Assembly: GCF_023078275.1 (NCBI RefSeq)
Contig: NC_062973.1
Span: forward strand, 5,734,926 to 5,798,925
From: Leguminivora glycinivorella
Lineage: Eukaryota; Arthropoda; Insecta; Lepidoptera; Tortricidae
Length of the DNA stretch: 64,000 bases
Direction: 5' to 3'
Each line of letters starts with the position of its first letter. The stretch's first letter is position 1. Below, in pieces: positions 55,434 to 64,000 of the stretch. A program made the position numbers and the translations under genes. The notes under the pieces are model-generated. The model worked only from the letters and a program-made list of their open reading frames with translations, did not search any database and had not been told where the DNA came from.

Positions 55434-56534
55434 CTAAAAGCACGTTCGTTTCTTAAGTGTCTTGTTTCTGAACACAAGCCATCTCAATATTCTCCTGGGG
55501 ACACATGACTCTTCAGGTCTGACCTTCTTCCCACAGCCGAGGGGACAGAAATAGCACTTGGCCAAGCTCCCGAGGAGCTTCATAACGCAACATTTGGTCG
55601 TGCAGGTGTGCATGTTGGGGGTGTTACTCATGCTGCCGTTCCACATCGGGAAAGGCATGGTGCAGGTGAAAGCCTCGGCGTTAGGATTATAATCACACGG
55701 GTCTTTAAATTTTTTGTTCACCATAGTCCTTTTACACGCACACTTGCATACCAAATAGACGTCTTTTATAAACGATTCTGGTGTTTTCTTCATATCCTCT
55801 TTAGCTTCTTTGAGGTTCTGTTTTCTAAACTGTCTAATTTTCTTATCAATATCTCTCTCTTTTTTTAGTAATTTCTTTTCTTTCTTATCGAGTTCTTTGA
55901 AACAGTTTTTTTGGTTCTTTTTCCTTTTCTTTTCATCATCCATTGGTCTTGCGGCGCCTGAGCAGCAAGTGCAAGGGTTCGGGCTAACTTGTATGTAAGG
56001 ACTAGCCATTTGCTTGACCACTTCTCGTTCTATCTTTTTCATTTCTTCTTCTCTAGCACGGAGATATTTGGAGCAGGACGGACAGCTAAATCTGTCCATA
56101 GGGTATATTTTGGTTGTACCCAGTCTATTCAACTCCATGTTTAGTTTTGCCAGTTCATGTTCTCTCTTTCTGATCTGGAATTCGACATGTCGGAGGTTTC
56201 CATAGCCGTGTTTGCGTCCTCCATGTTGTCGTAAGTGTCTCTGGAGTTGCAAGAGTTCTTGATCTTTCCTTATCAGTTGAATTTCTTTTGCTTGAAGTAT
56301 TTTAGCACATTTTTGACATGGTGTGGCTGAAGTTTGGCCTAGCGACCCGCGTGCGGAAGGAAAAAGATGATCGAAAGTAATGGGTTTGTACCCGGGTCTT
56401 TTATATGGGGGATATTTAGGCTTCTTTTCTATCTTTACCGTGATAGGACTGGATTTAAAGTTAGGATAGCACCCATAGCAATAGTCGTCGCCTCTGTCAC
56501 CACCGCAGCAACACCTCTGAGGTATTATAGGCAT
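55434..56534 (-). CDS. Cys-pair/coiled-coil protein, compact paralog of the 47956-51870 gene
   Basis: A single-exon frame of 366 codons (MPIIPQRCCCGGDRGDDYC). It matches the N-terminal third of the large protein module by module: CYGCYPNFKSSPITVKI; CAKILQAKEIQLIRKDQEL; CSKYLRAREEEMKKIEREV; a Cys cluster CTCC; NCFKELDKKEKKLLKKERD then IDKKIRQFRK; a KTPES segment (KTPDP in the paralog); VCKCACKR; and CTTKCCVMKLLGSLAKC. It stops soon after that last segment, so it has neither the collagen-like nor the acidic repeats. The conserved order, strand and adjacency show tandem duplication. Function unknown. Confidence 0.78.
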   Translation of the reverse strand: MPIIPQRCCCGGDRGDDYCYGCYPNFKSSPITVKIEKKPKYPPYKRPGYKPITFDHLFPSARGSLGQTSATPCQKCAKILQAKEIQLIRKDQELLQLQRHLRQHGGRKHGYGNLRHVEFQIRKREHELAKLNMELNRLGTTKIYPMDRFSCPSCSKYLRAREEEMKKIEREVVKQMASPYIQVSPNPCTCCSGAARPMDDEKKRKKNQKNCFKELDKKEKKLLKKERDIDKKIRQFRKQNLKEAKEDMKKTPESFIKDVYLVCKCACKRTMVNKKFKDPCDYNPNAEAFTCTMPFPMWNGSMSNTPNMHTCTTKCCVMKLLGSLAKCYFCPLGCGKKVRPEESCVPRRILRWLVFRNKTLKKRTCF

Positions 56535-56714
56535 TATAACATAGGTACCTATTTAATATTTTATTAATAAAAAAATATTTTTTTTAGATTTTAAGTTACA
56601 TTAATACATTTTATGTTACATTTTGACAATAGGTAATTACCAATACTACCAACACTACCAACCAACTATTCTGTCATTTTCATAGAGTCTGACATGGTCT
56701 GACACAAGACCATT

Positions 56715-57025
56715 ATTCTCTATGGATGCTAAAATAACCATAAAATAACCAGAATACGAAACGGTCTAGGCAGGGAGTATAGAAGTATATTTCTAAACTC
56801 CATAGGTCTAGGTTTGGTCAGGTGTCTAGGTGTCTAGGTCATTTTAGTATTCTCATATTCTGGTTATTTCATGGTGATTTTAGCATCCATAGAGAATATT
56901 ATAAATAGTACATTACTACTACGATCAAACTACGATAGAGTCTCTTCGGAAAGTCAAGAGTCGTGTGTATTGGACGGAATTTGGACACCATACATTTCAC
57001 GACTATTGACTTTCCGAACAGACTC
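56715..57025. repeat. Two adjacent inverted repeats
   Basis: First, tctatggatgctaaaataac (about 56719) is inverted at about 56875-56900. Second, gagtctcttcggaaagtcaa (56938) is inverted at about 57005-57027. Confidence 0.75.
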
Positions 57026-57054
57026 TAGTACTCTTTATGATACTGTGTTACTAC

Positions 57055-57306
57055 AGAGGCCGGGACGTACGCCACCCGAGCAACGCCCGAGCCTCCGAGG
57101 TATGTCACGGTCCTATTTCTTGAGCTATGTAAGTATGAGCCTGTCACATTTACATATTTTAGCAGCCTTTGAAGAGTAAGATGTTATTGCCGGTGACTGT
57201 ATACGTGGGTCCACAAACGGCTGCAGGAGAAGGTTCCCAGGGCGCTACGGGTCATGGGGCAGGGAATATCTATATTGGCTCTAGCTTCGCAAAGACAAGG
57301 ATGTAG
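57055..57306 (+). CDS. Possible 3'-terminal exons of an unidentified plus-strand gene
   Basis: A 43-base candidate exon (57055-57097) lies between ttactacag and gtatgtc. It joins in phase to a second (about 57163-57306) after atattttag, giving GRDVRHPSNARASE then QPLKSKMLLPVTVYVGPQTA and, further on, HGAGNIYIGSSFAKTRM and a stop. A related copy of the second exon lies at about 61095-61240. Upstream exons were not found and the product is not recognised. This may be a small real gene end or a decayed piece. Confidence 0.3.
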
Positions 57307-57654
57307 GAAGTCTGGCTTTGGATATGATATAGCTATTAGGGATACTGCTTGATAAGGTGATTAGTATTTAGTTTCCATCCATTGGACGAAATTTAAATAT
57401 ATTGGGTTGGTAAGAAAGTAATGAGCGAATCATAACCAATATTACTTTTATTTAATTTATTACTTTAATCATTTATCAAAAATATAACGGCCTTCGTTAT
57501 CTACTACTTGTCTCCATCGTTCTGGTAAAGAATGAATAGCATCGGCGAAGAAGTTCTTAGGTTTAGATTCAAAAAACTCAGCTACGGCGGGCAGTCGCGC
57601 CAGATGAAAGGGACTGTCCCTCTACTGACGCGTAAGTGGCCAATGTAAGTTGAC

Positions 57655-57987
57655 CTATGCCGGCTCTGAATAAATTATAAATATGACTTTTATGTGGAAT
57701 GTAATGACGTCTGTTTTTAAATTTGAGCTTCTTGTTACCTTTCCACACCATTTCACACTACAGGTGGACATTTTTAAGACATCAAAATACCCTTTTTCAA
57801 TTTTTTTACTGCGAAAAACACGCGCTGCTTGCGGGTCTGTTACTTGGTCGCTACTGATCGGGCACACTCGTAACTTCAAGTCAATCCCCCCTTCTGGGGG
57901 ATGAACTGGGCCTTTCCATCTTATCCAAAAGATTTTTGGCGGTATATTTTCGCCGCCCGTGACTACGGGCGTGTCTTTGGTTGCCAT
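57655..57987 (-). CDS. Small frame of the GC-rich insertion, unknown
   Basis: A 110-codon frame starting MATKDTPVVTGGENIPPKIF. It lies downstream of the Pro-rich frame on the same strand. The region upstream in another frame (to about 58269) is also open and Pro-rich, so the two may once have been one frame now shifted. No domain was recognised. Confidence 0.25.
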   Translation of the reverse strand: MATKDTPVVTGGENIPPKIFWIRWKGPVHPPEGGIDLKLRVCPISSDQVTDPQAARVFRSKKIEKGYFDVLKMSTCSVKWCGKVTRSSNLKTDVITFHIKVIFIIYSEPA

Positions 57988-58058
57988 CTAGGCTTGGCTT
58001 CAGCGATGGGCCGCCGGCGAAGCCGGCGGGCCATCTGTGGCTGACTGGCGGTGGCCTG

Positions 58059-59576
58059 TCAGCAGTGTTGCGGGGGGGCGGCGAGTGCTCCTTCTCGGCG
58101 TCCTCCCTGGCGTGCTACCGGGTCCGGTGGGCGTGCGTGGTTCGTTGGCGGGCGACGAGTCTCCAATCTCGGCGCCCAGGCCCGTCTTCTCCTTGGAGTC
58201 GGCGGGGGCGGGTGCGGGTGTCCTTTGGGCTGCTGCGTGGGTCGTTGTTTTGAGGCGACGAATCTCCAACTTCGTCGCCCCGGTTTGTCGGTTCCGCGGG
58301 CCGACAGTCGACGACTGGTGTTGTCCGGAGGGCGTGCGTGGAGCGGCGCGGTGCTCATCCGTCGAGGAGTCAGGAGCGGTGGTGTCTGCGTTGTGAAGGT
58401 TTGGGGTGGGTAGTTGAGAAAGCGAGTTCCTCTTCTACCCTCCCCTTTGTTTTTGCAAGGCTGCCGTGTACCACCGCTCTTTTTGGTACGCTTTTGACGG
58501 CGTGTTGCTGTATTTTTTGTACGGCAGCCTTGCATCCGGGGTTCGTGGGGGCGCGGCCGTTGTTCCGGGGCCCGCGCTGGGGCCTTGGTGGCTGGCGCGA
58601 CGATGTACTGGTCGGCGGGTGCGGCCCCCGGGTTGGGGGCCACGGGGCTGGCCGGAGCTGCGGTGGGGCCCTTGGAAGGGTCCTCGGTCGGCTGCGGCGC
58701 GGCGTGGCGTGTGGTCGGTGTGGCCGCGGGTCCGGGGTCCGCTGTCGCGGGCGCGGCGGGCGCGCGGTCGGTGTCTGTGGGGTCTGTGGTGGCCACAGCC
58801 TCCGGGTTGGGGGCCGTGGGGCTGGCCGGTGCGTCGGCGGGGCCCTTGGAGGGGCCTGCGGTCTGCTGCGGCGTGGGGTTGTCTGGCGGTCGCGGCCGAA
58901 GGCTGGGGTAGCGTACGGGTGCGACGCGCGGTGGTGGGCCGACGCTTTGGAGGACCTCCAAAAACGTGGGCTGGTTGGCTAGGGCGGGTGTGCGCGCGAT
59001 GCGCGGGGGGGGGCCAACGCTCTGGAGGATCTCCTCCAGCGTCGGCGGCTGCTTGGCTGGGGCTGGTGGCTTTCCCAGCAGTTCCAGCGCTTTGGCGAAG
59101 CTGGACTCGGGGTTGGCCTCCGCTCTGCGAAGGGCTGCGTGGTCTTCTGGCCGGAGCTCCACGTCCTCGCCGCGGAAGTGTCCCTTGAGCCTAAGCATCA
59201 TATCCCTTGCCTGAGTCGACACTGGCGACCTGGGCGGGGACCCGGCTTTACCCGAGCCGTCGGCCAGGATACGATCACGATCCTGGTGACTGCACGGGGG
59301 CGGCCGGAAAGGGACTTCCCGCGGGGTCGTAGAGACGTCCGGGGTCGGTGTGACGGTGGGCCGCGGCGCTGGGTGGCCGGCGGCGGGTTCGTGGCTCGGT
59401 GGTTTTCTTGCGGGTACGCCGAGAAACTCGCGTTTCTGACTACCCACCCTAACCAGCGGGTCGGGGGGGGTCGTCGGGTTCGGCGTACCTGCTGCGGGTA
59501 GATGTCCCGTCGCGTTTTTCGAAGTACCCACCCTGCCCGAGGGGGCGGGGGGGCACCTCGGCGCGCGTCGGGTCAT
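58059..59576 (-). CDS. Pro/Ala-rich protein of the GC-rich insertion, unknown
   Basis: A 505-codon frame beginning MTRRAPRCPPAPSGRVGTSK. It has a disordered Pro-rich start and a short charged, probably helical piece (DMMLRLKGHFRGEDVELRPE, SSFAKALELLGKP). Two internal duplications follow: PTLEEILQSVGPPPRI with FLEVLQSVGPPPRV, and GPSKGPADAPASP with DPSKGPTAAPASP. The end is basic and Arg-rich. Other frames, on both strands, are also open because of the GC content, so coding is uncertain. A Gag/ORF1-like role is an inference. Confidence 0.35.
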   Translation of the reverse strand: MTRRAPRCPPAPSGRVGTSKNATGHLPAAGTPNPTTPPDPLVRVGSQKREFLGVPARKPPSHEPAAGHPAPRPTVTPTPDVSTTPREVPFRPPPCSHQDRDRILADGSGKAGSPPRSPVSTQARDMMLRLKGHFRGEDVELRPEDHAALRRAEANPESSFAKALELLGKPPAPAKQPPTLEEILQSVGPPPRIARTPALANQPTFLEVLQSVGPPPRVAPVRYPSLRPRPPDNPTPQQTAGPSKGPADAPASPTAPNPEAVATTDPTDTDRAPAAPATADPGPAATPTTRHAAPQPTEDPSKGPTAAPASPVAPNPGAAPADQYIVAPATKAPARAPEQRPRPHEPRMQGCRTKNTATRRQKRTKKSGGTRQPCKNKGEGRRGTRFLNYPPQTFTTQTPPLLTPRRMSTAPLHARPPDNTSRRLSARGTDKPGRRSWRFVASKQRPTQQPKGHPHPPPPTPRRRRAWAPRLETRRPPTNHARPPDPVARQGGRREGALAAPPQHC

Positions 59577-61087
59577 TCGTGCGCAGTCGGGCTTCGGATG
59601 TGGGCGGTGACACAGTCGCGACGCTTCATCGCCTCTCAGCGCCTAGCATCTAGACCTCTATCCGGTTGCCCAGATTAAGGTCCAGAGCCGGGGCGATCGG
59701 CGACGGCTTCAGCTGTCTGCGGGCTGTCCCCTCCGGCGCGAGCCGGGGTCAATCCGGCGAAGATTTTCGAAGAAAATCGCGCAGGATCGTCAGGAGCAGG
59801 AGAAGTGGTGCGTCCGAGCGACAGGAGTGTCGGTGGCTGTCCGACTGATCGGGCACGGCGAGCGCCCGCGCTTATATCAGTGCAAATACTAGGAAGGCTG
59901 GCGACCGCGAGTCGTCTTGTAATGGATGTCTATAGGGGTTGGTCTGTGACTGTCGTAGATGGGCTTGATCATCGAACTTTTTTTCATTCAAGGCATTGCT
60001 TAGCGATCTGAACAATGCGTAATCCGTAGGTGCCAAGTCTGGAGAGTACGGTGGATGAGGTATCACTTTCCAACCTAGCTCCAATAGCTTTAGCCGAGTC
60101 ACTTTTGCAATGAGTGGGCGAGCATTGTCGTGTAAGAAAAAAACTTTAGCATGCTGTGGACGATTCTGACAGATTTTTTGGTTTAAATTTTCAAGCTGAT
60201 TACAGTATACTGATGCGGTAACAGTCATTCCACTTGGTAGGAGTTCCCAGTGAATAATACCATGAATATCCCACCAAACGGACAGCATAACTTTTTTCGG
60301 GTGAGGCTCTGTTTTTGGTGCCTCTATTCCTTTTTCGTTAGGAGCTAGCCACTGACGTTTGCGTGTGTGATTTATATATAAGACCCATTTTTCATCTCCA
60401 GTGATAAGATGGTCCAATCAGTTGAATGTGCGGCGAAAAGACAGAAGTTGTATGCAGATATCGGCACGGCGGTTTAGTTGATCTCTATCAAGTTCGTGCG
60501 GTATCCAAACACTGTATTTGTAGTTTTTTTCCCAACTCGTGTAAATGTGTTTCTATGGTGACATGAGAGCAGCCTAACTCGGTAGCAAGAGTACGACTCG
60601 TTAGCCTCGGATCTCCTTCAATTAAGGTTTTTAATTTGGCTACATCAATCTTCACCGGTCGACCAGACTTAGGTTGATCTGATAATGAAAAGTCGCCACT
60701 ACGAAACCGCTGGAACCATCGTTTCGCCGTGGCCTCAGACACAACTTCAGGAGCAACACGCTGACATATATTACGCACTGCTTCGGCGGCTGAATGGCCA
60801 GACTGAAATTCATATAGTAAGCAATGCCTTACATGCACTTTTAATTCGTCCATTTTCTTCCTTATATTAGCTCGGCGACAGCTAGTGAATGACTGACGAG
60901 AAACTGTGCGACTCGCCCTTTATATACTTTCGACCATAGAATATTCTAGAACTCTCTCAAAAATTTTATGTGGAATTCAATCGATCGCTCATTACTTTCT
61001 TACCAACCCGATAGAATCTTTGCTGCACTGATCTACAATTCTACATACAAATGAAATGATGATAACAGTGAACAATGTACAACAGAC

Positions 61088-61275
61088 ACAAGTGGCGCAA
61101 AAAGTGAAGTGGTGGTACGTGGGTCCACAAACGGCTGCAGGAAGGTTCCCAGGGACCCGCAGCACAGGTCAGGGGGCAGGGAATATCTATATTGGCTCTA
61201 GCTTCGCAAAACAGAGATGTGAGAATCTAAGTTTGCAATAAGTGAAGTGGTGGTATACGTGTGGGTCCACAAGTG
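61088..61275 (+). repeat. Second copy of the 57.2 kb candidate exon, beyond the mariner
   Basis: It reads WWYVGPQTAAGRFPGTRSTG and GAGNIYIGSSFAKQR, closely matching 57200-57300 but with short gaps. A third shorter fragment (gtggtatacgtgtgggtccacaa) follows at about 61248-61270. Confidence 0.7.
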
Positions 61276-61279
61276 AAGT

Positions 61280-64000
61280 TTTTGGAAGAAGTAAATTCTG
61301 AATAAATATTTTTGTTACATAAATATATATTATAAGTATTTTAATACATAGACTATTTATTACCGTTTTACGACCTCCTTATGTAGTAACGAAATAAAAT
61401 AAGCGCATAAGTATCTTTAAATATTAGTGTCAATGTCAATAGTTGTCATTGTCAAGACAGGCCGGCCTACAAGGTACTTAAGTCAAATATTTTATCTGAA
61501 GCAGTAACAAAAATTCTCAAGTTGATTAGCAACGGAAAACGAATTCACAGTGTGTGTGGATCTGCAAATAATGAAAAGTTTCGATTGCGTCGTTAAGAGC
61601 ATTACATTGTCCAGAAATCCGTTACTTTACATTAAGGAACACCATTATAAATGCAAAATCAAACAGCTGTTTGCAGTTTTACGTGCAATATCAATAATTC
61701 GAGAAGCCAAAAACAAGAGTTGCATCTCAATGCCAGCATGCATAAAATTGCAGTAAACAAAATTTATCGAAGCAATTACCGCATCCATACATTTTCCTGG
61801 ATCGATCGGAGGTCAGCGGCACTGAATGCTAGACCATGGTTGTCACAAGCTTATTCACAAGCCATTTCGCTGGCAAATATAACTTGGCCTACACATTCAT
61901 AGCAATCCATGCATGGTGGATTAGCAGATAAGAATGGTCGGTTAATCGTCGGAAAACTGGCTTTTAGCAGCTTAAAGTCAGGTCTTGCGCAGAGTATGAC
62001 CCGCAATCGCCGCGTGCGCACGTCTCGCGCAGTCGCATCGCGCAAACAAAAAACAGTGCGCGTTGAACTTGATCAGTGACAGAGCCGGCACCCATCTCCC
62101 AGGTATTTTTAGACTAACGCCTCCGAAACAGGTTCTTTGCGAAAGTGATACCGGTTAGTACAAAAAGTTATCTAGAACGACTTTTAGACAATTTGCAAAT
62201 GTGTAAAGTTGCAGGCGCATCGACCGGTTTTGTTCGCGTGTAAAAGTTTTGAGTGCAAGTAAAACATTGGTTGCTAAGTCAATAAACTCGAAAGCCTTAA
62301 GTTACAGATGAGAGCTTTTTTGCTGACCATACTTAGTTAGCATTAGTTTGCAGATTTCGCGGTCGTAAAGTTTATCATCTTTTTGCGCGTCTTCCTTCCT
62401 AACAGAACCTACTCTTCTATGTGTGTCTTATTTGATGTTTTATTTAAAACTAATTATTTATTACAATTTCATGTATGCCTTGGGTGAGACTTTGAACTCA
62501 CGGCCTCTGGATAGCAAGGCAAACATTTTCCACTTTTAAATTTATCCAAAGCCTAGTGGCATCAACTGCAGACGTTTCTGCTAATCAAAAAAGTATTGTT
62601 TTTACATTTATTACTTTATTGCTTAGCTAAATTTAGATAAATATTTCTGGATAAGTAAATAACACAGGCGAAACAAATATTAAGTATTAACAATCTAGTC
62701 CGTCCGTATCGTATACCATGATGAGGATCCTACCAATTTTTTTGTTATCTTTTTGCATTCTTTTCGAGAACGATATTTTCTGCGATTGTGAATCACAACC
62801 AAGATTTTTATTTTTTTATACCTATGTCGTCGGTGGTAACGGGCATTTAGGGCTTGCATTCCGGAATTCCGGAATCTCGAAATTCCGGAATTTCGGACAA
62901 TTTTTCCGATATTACAGTTCCGGAATTGAAACACATAATCTCGAAAATTCCGGAATTGAAAAAAGATATATTTTTGGACGAAAACGTGTAATATCAGCCT
63001 GGTTATTTTACAAAACTACCACCGCGTCTATAAAAGATATGTAAATTAATAAGTTAGACACCGCTCGGATTCAGGTAGTGTCTATTTTATGACCAAAGGG
63101 TTGCATCCAGGGCTAGTTAAAACGAGATAGTGTAGTTTTAACCCGCTAATATTATACCATTATCACTTTCTGGTTTTGCTCTCAATTGTGTTAGCTAATA
63201 AGTGAAATATATAAATAGTTTAAAGTAAATATTTGTTGTAGAAAGTTGTGTGAGTTGTGAATATTTTAGGCATAAAGTCTTAAGTTCAGACGCAAATCGT
63301 AGTATTTGGTATTACATTCATTCACAAGCATAACGTCGTAGTTACTTTATACACTTTTCACAAAGACGTGTGCATATTTTACTAAATTCTATCTAAGTCT
63401 ATTACCACTTACCACAAAATCAAAAGATTTGAGAAGAAAATGTATGGAAAATGATTAATATGAAAAGAATGATTTATTTTTTTTACAAAAAATTAAGGTG
63501 TACATGTACCTAGAAATAAATCATAAAATCTGTCTTTTTGGGCTAGCTTGGATATCTTTTATCCATACTCGAGTCTGATAAAGGTAATTCAATATTTCTT
63601 TTATTACAATTATGTGAACAAGACGTTATGCCATTCTTGTAAATTATTACTTTTATATTATTTCGATGGTCAATGGATAAAAAAATAACTTTAACGTTGA
63701 CCAGTATCAGAAAACTGGCACTAAAACCTCGTTTGTATCGTTAACTAGTTTGAAATATCTTGCAAGACCGACTTTGACACAAAATGGGCTTTCTGTAAAA
63801 TTACTAAAATGAAAATTTCAGTGTTATATGACTTTCAGGTACGGAGTTATTCTCTTAAACGTCTATTTATAATGAATTTCAATTTAAAATTGTATTATTT
63901 CATCAAAAACCCATCAGAAAACCAAACGAAAAAAAAAAATTTCAATTCCGGAACTAGTTCCGGAATTCCGGAATTGAAGTCCAATCTCGAAAACCAGTTC
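61280..64000. other. No supported gene
   Basis: It holds a SINE tail (62480-62590) and two attccggaattccggaa-rich blocks (62855-62965 and 63945-64000). There is also a CpG-richer patch at about 61980-62110 that could be a promoter and first exon. Confidence 0.4.

Larger units (their letters stand above)
57590..59948 (-). mobile_element. GC-rich 2.35 kb insertion inside the mariner, possibly part of a retroelement
   Basis: This segment interrupts the mariner transposase and is far richer in G and C than anything around it. It holds a 505-codon Pro/Ala-rich frame and a 110-codon frame on the minus strand. No reverse transcriptase, terminal repeat or clear target duplication was seen. A Gag/ORF1-like part of a non-LTR element is one possibility. 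Boundaries are approximate, set by where mariner coding stops and resumes. Confidence 0.55.
57469..60853 (-). pseudogene. Mariner transposase, broken
   Basis: The N-terminal part (60853-60488) carries the helix-turn-helix region (MDELKVHVRHCLLYEFQSG; a second HTH around LTSRTLATELGCSHVTIE). A frameshift follows in an A-rich run at about 60525, then an in-frame stop near 60418. The catalytic part has the three acidic residues in ITGDEKW, HDNARPL and YSPDLAPTDYALF, that is D,D34D spacing. The frame is then split after the HLRQ-coding bases at about 59950 by a foreign insertion. It resumes near 57590 with AEFFESKPKNFFADAI to the stop at 57469. It is not functional. Confidence 0.9.
57402..61011 (-). 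mobile_element. Mariner transposon with TA duplication, split by a 2.35 kb insertion
   Basis: Terminal inverted repeats of about 27 bp (gggttggtaagaaagtaatg and onward) lie at 57402-57428 and 60985-61011. They are flanked by TA at 57400-57401 and 61012-61013. Without the insertion the element would be about 1.25-1.3 kb, normal for mariner. Confidence 0.9.

Noticed and set aside
58338..59188. Long plus-strand frames of 214 and 240 codons in the GC-rich insertion
   Set aside because: High GC removes stop codons in all frames. They are Gly/Arg/Trp-rich without any domain and mirror the Pro-rich frame.

Overview
The window looks like lepidopteran (moth or butterfly) nuclear DNA. It is AT-rich, with small exons in long introns. 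It is full of dispersed repeats typical of Lepidoptera: tRNA-derived SINEs, short inverted-repeat (MITE/foldback) elements, 3' ends of RTE-like LINEs, one BEL/Pao LTR retrotransposon and one mariner. All names come from reading the translations; no database search was possible.

Layout. 1-8.3 kb: repeats, no supported gene. 8.3-19.6 kb (+): most of a multi-exon gene for a secreted, probably GPI-anchored aminopeptidase P (Xaa-Pro aminopeptidase) relative. Four of its five metal ligands are replaced, so it should be catalytically dead. 19.7-26.3 kb: repeats and AT-rich sequence. 26.4-39.8 kb (-): a complete STAMBP/AMSH-type JAMM deubiquitinase gene of ten exons. One exon is present three times in tandem, and a young 6.0 kb BEL/Pao element (28.1-34.1 kb) sits in one intron. 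39.8-42.8 kb: repeats. 42.8-56.5 kb (-): five genes in a row for cysteine-rich, mostly single-exon proteins of unknown function. Three of them (47.9-56.5 kb) are clear paralogs built of Cys-pair plus charged-helix modules. Two proteins in the array end in a hydrophobic, Cys-rich tail. 57.0-61.3 kb: possible small exons on + and a decayed mariner split by a GC-rich 2.35 kb insertion. 61.3-64 kb: no supported gene.

Two themes stand out. First, the tandem array of Cys-rich coiled-coil proteins is the best candidate for an undescribed gene family. Its conserved modules are a Cys-pair head with a KSxPIxVKI-like stretch, repeated CxxC-(K/R)E helices, an NCF(K/R) helix, a CxCxC knot and a CCxMKL segment. 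One member has gained collagen-like and acidic repeat domains. Second, exons of both conserved genes, and a possible exon around the mariner, have nearby partial copies. Most copies keep the splice donor and the first intron bases. This is either real local duplication or retained haplotypes in the assembly, and long reads would decide.
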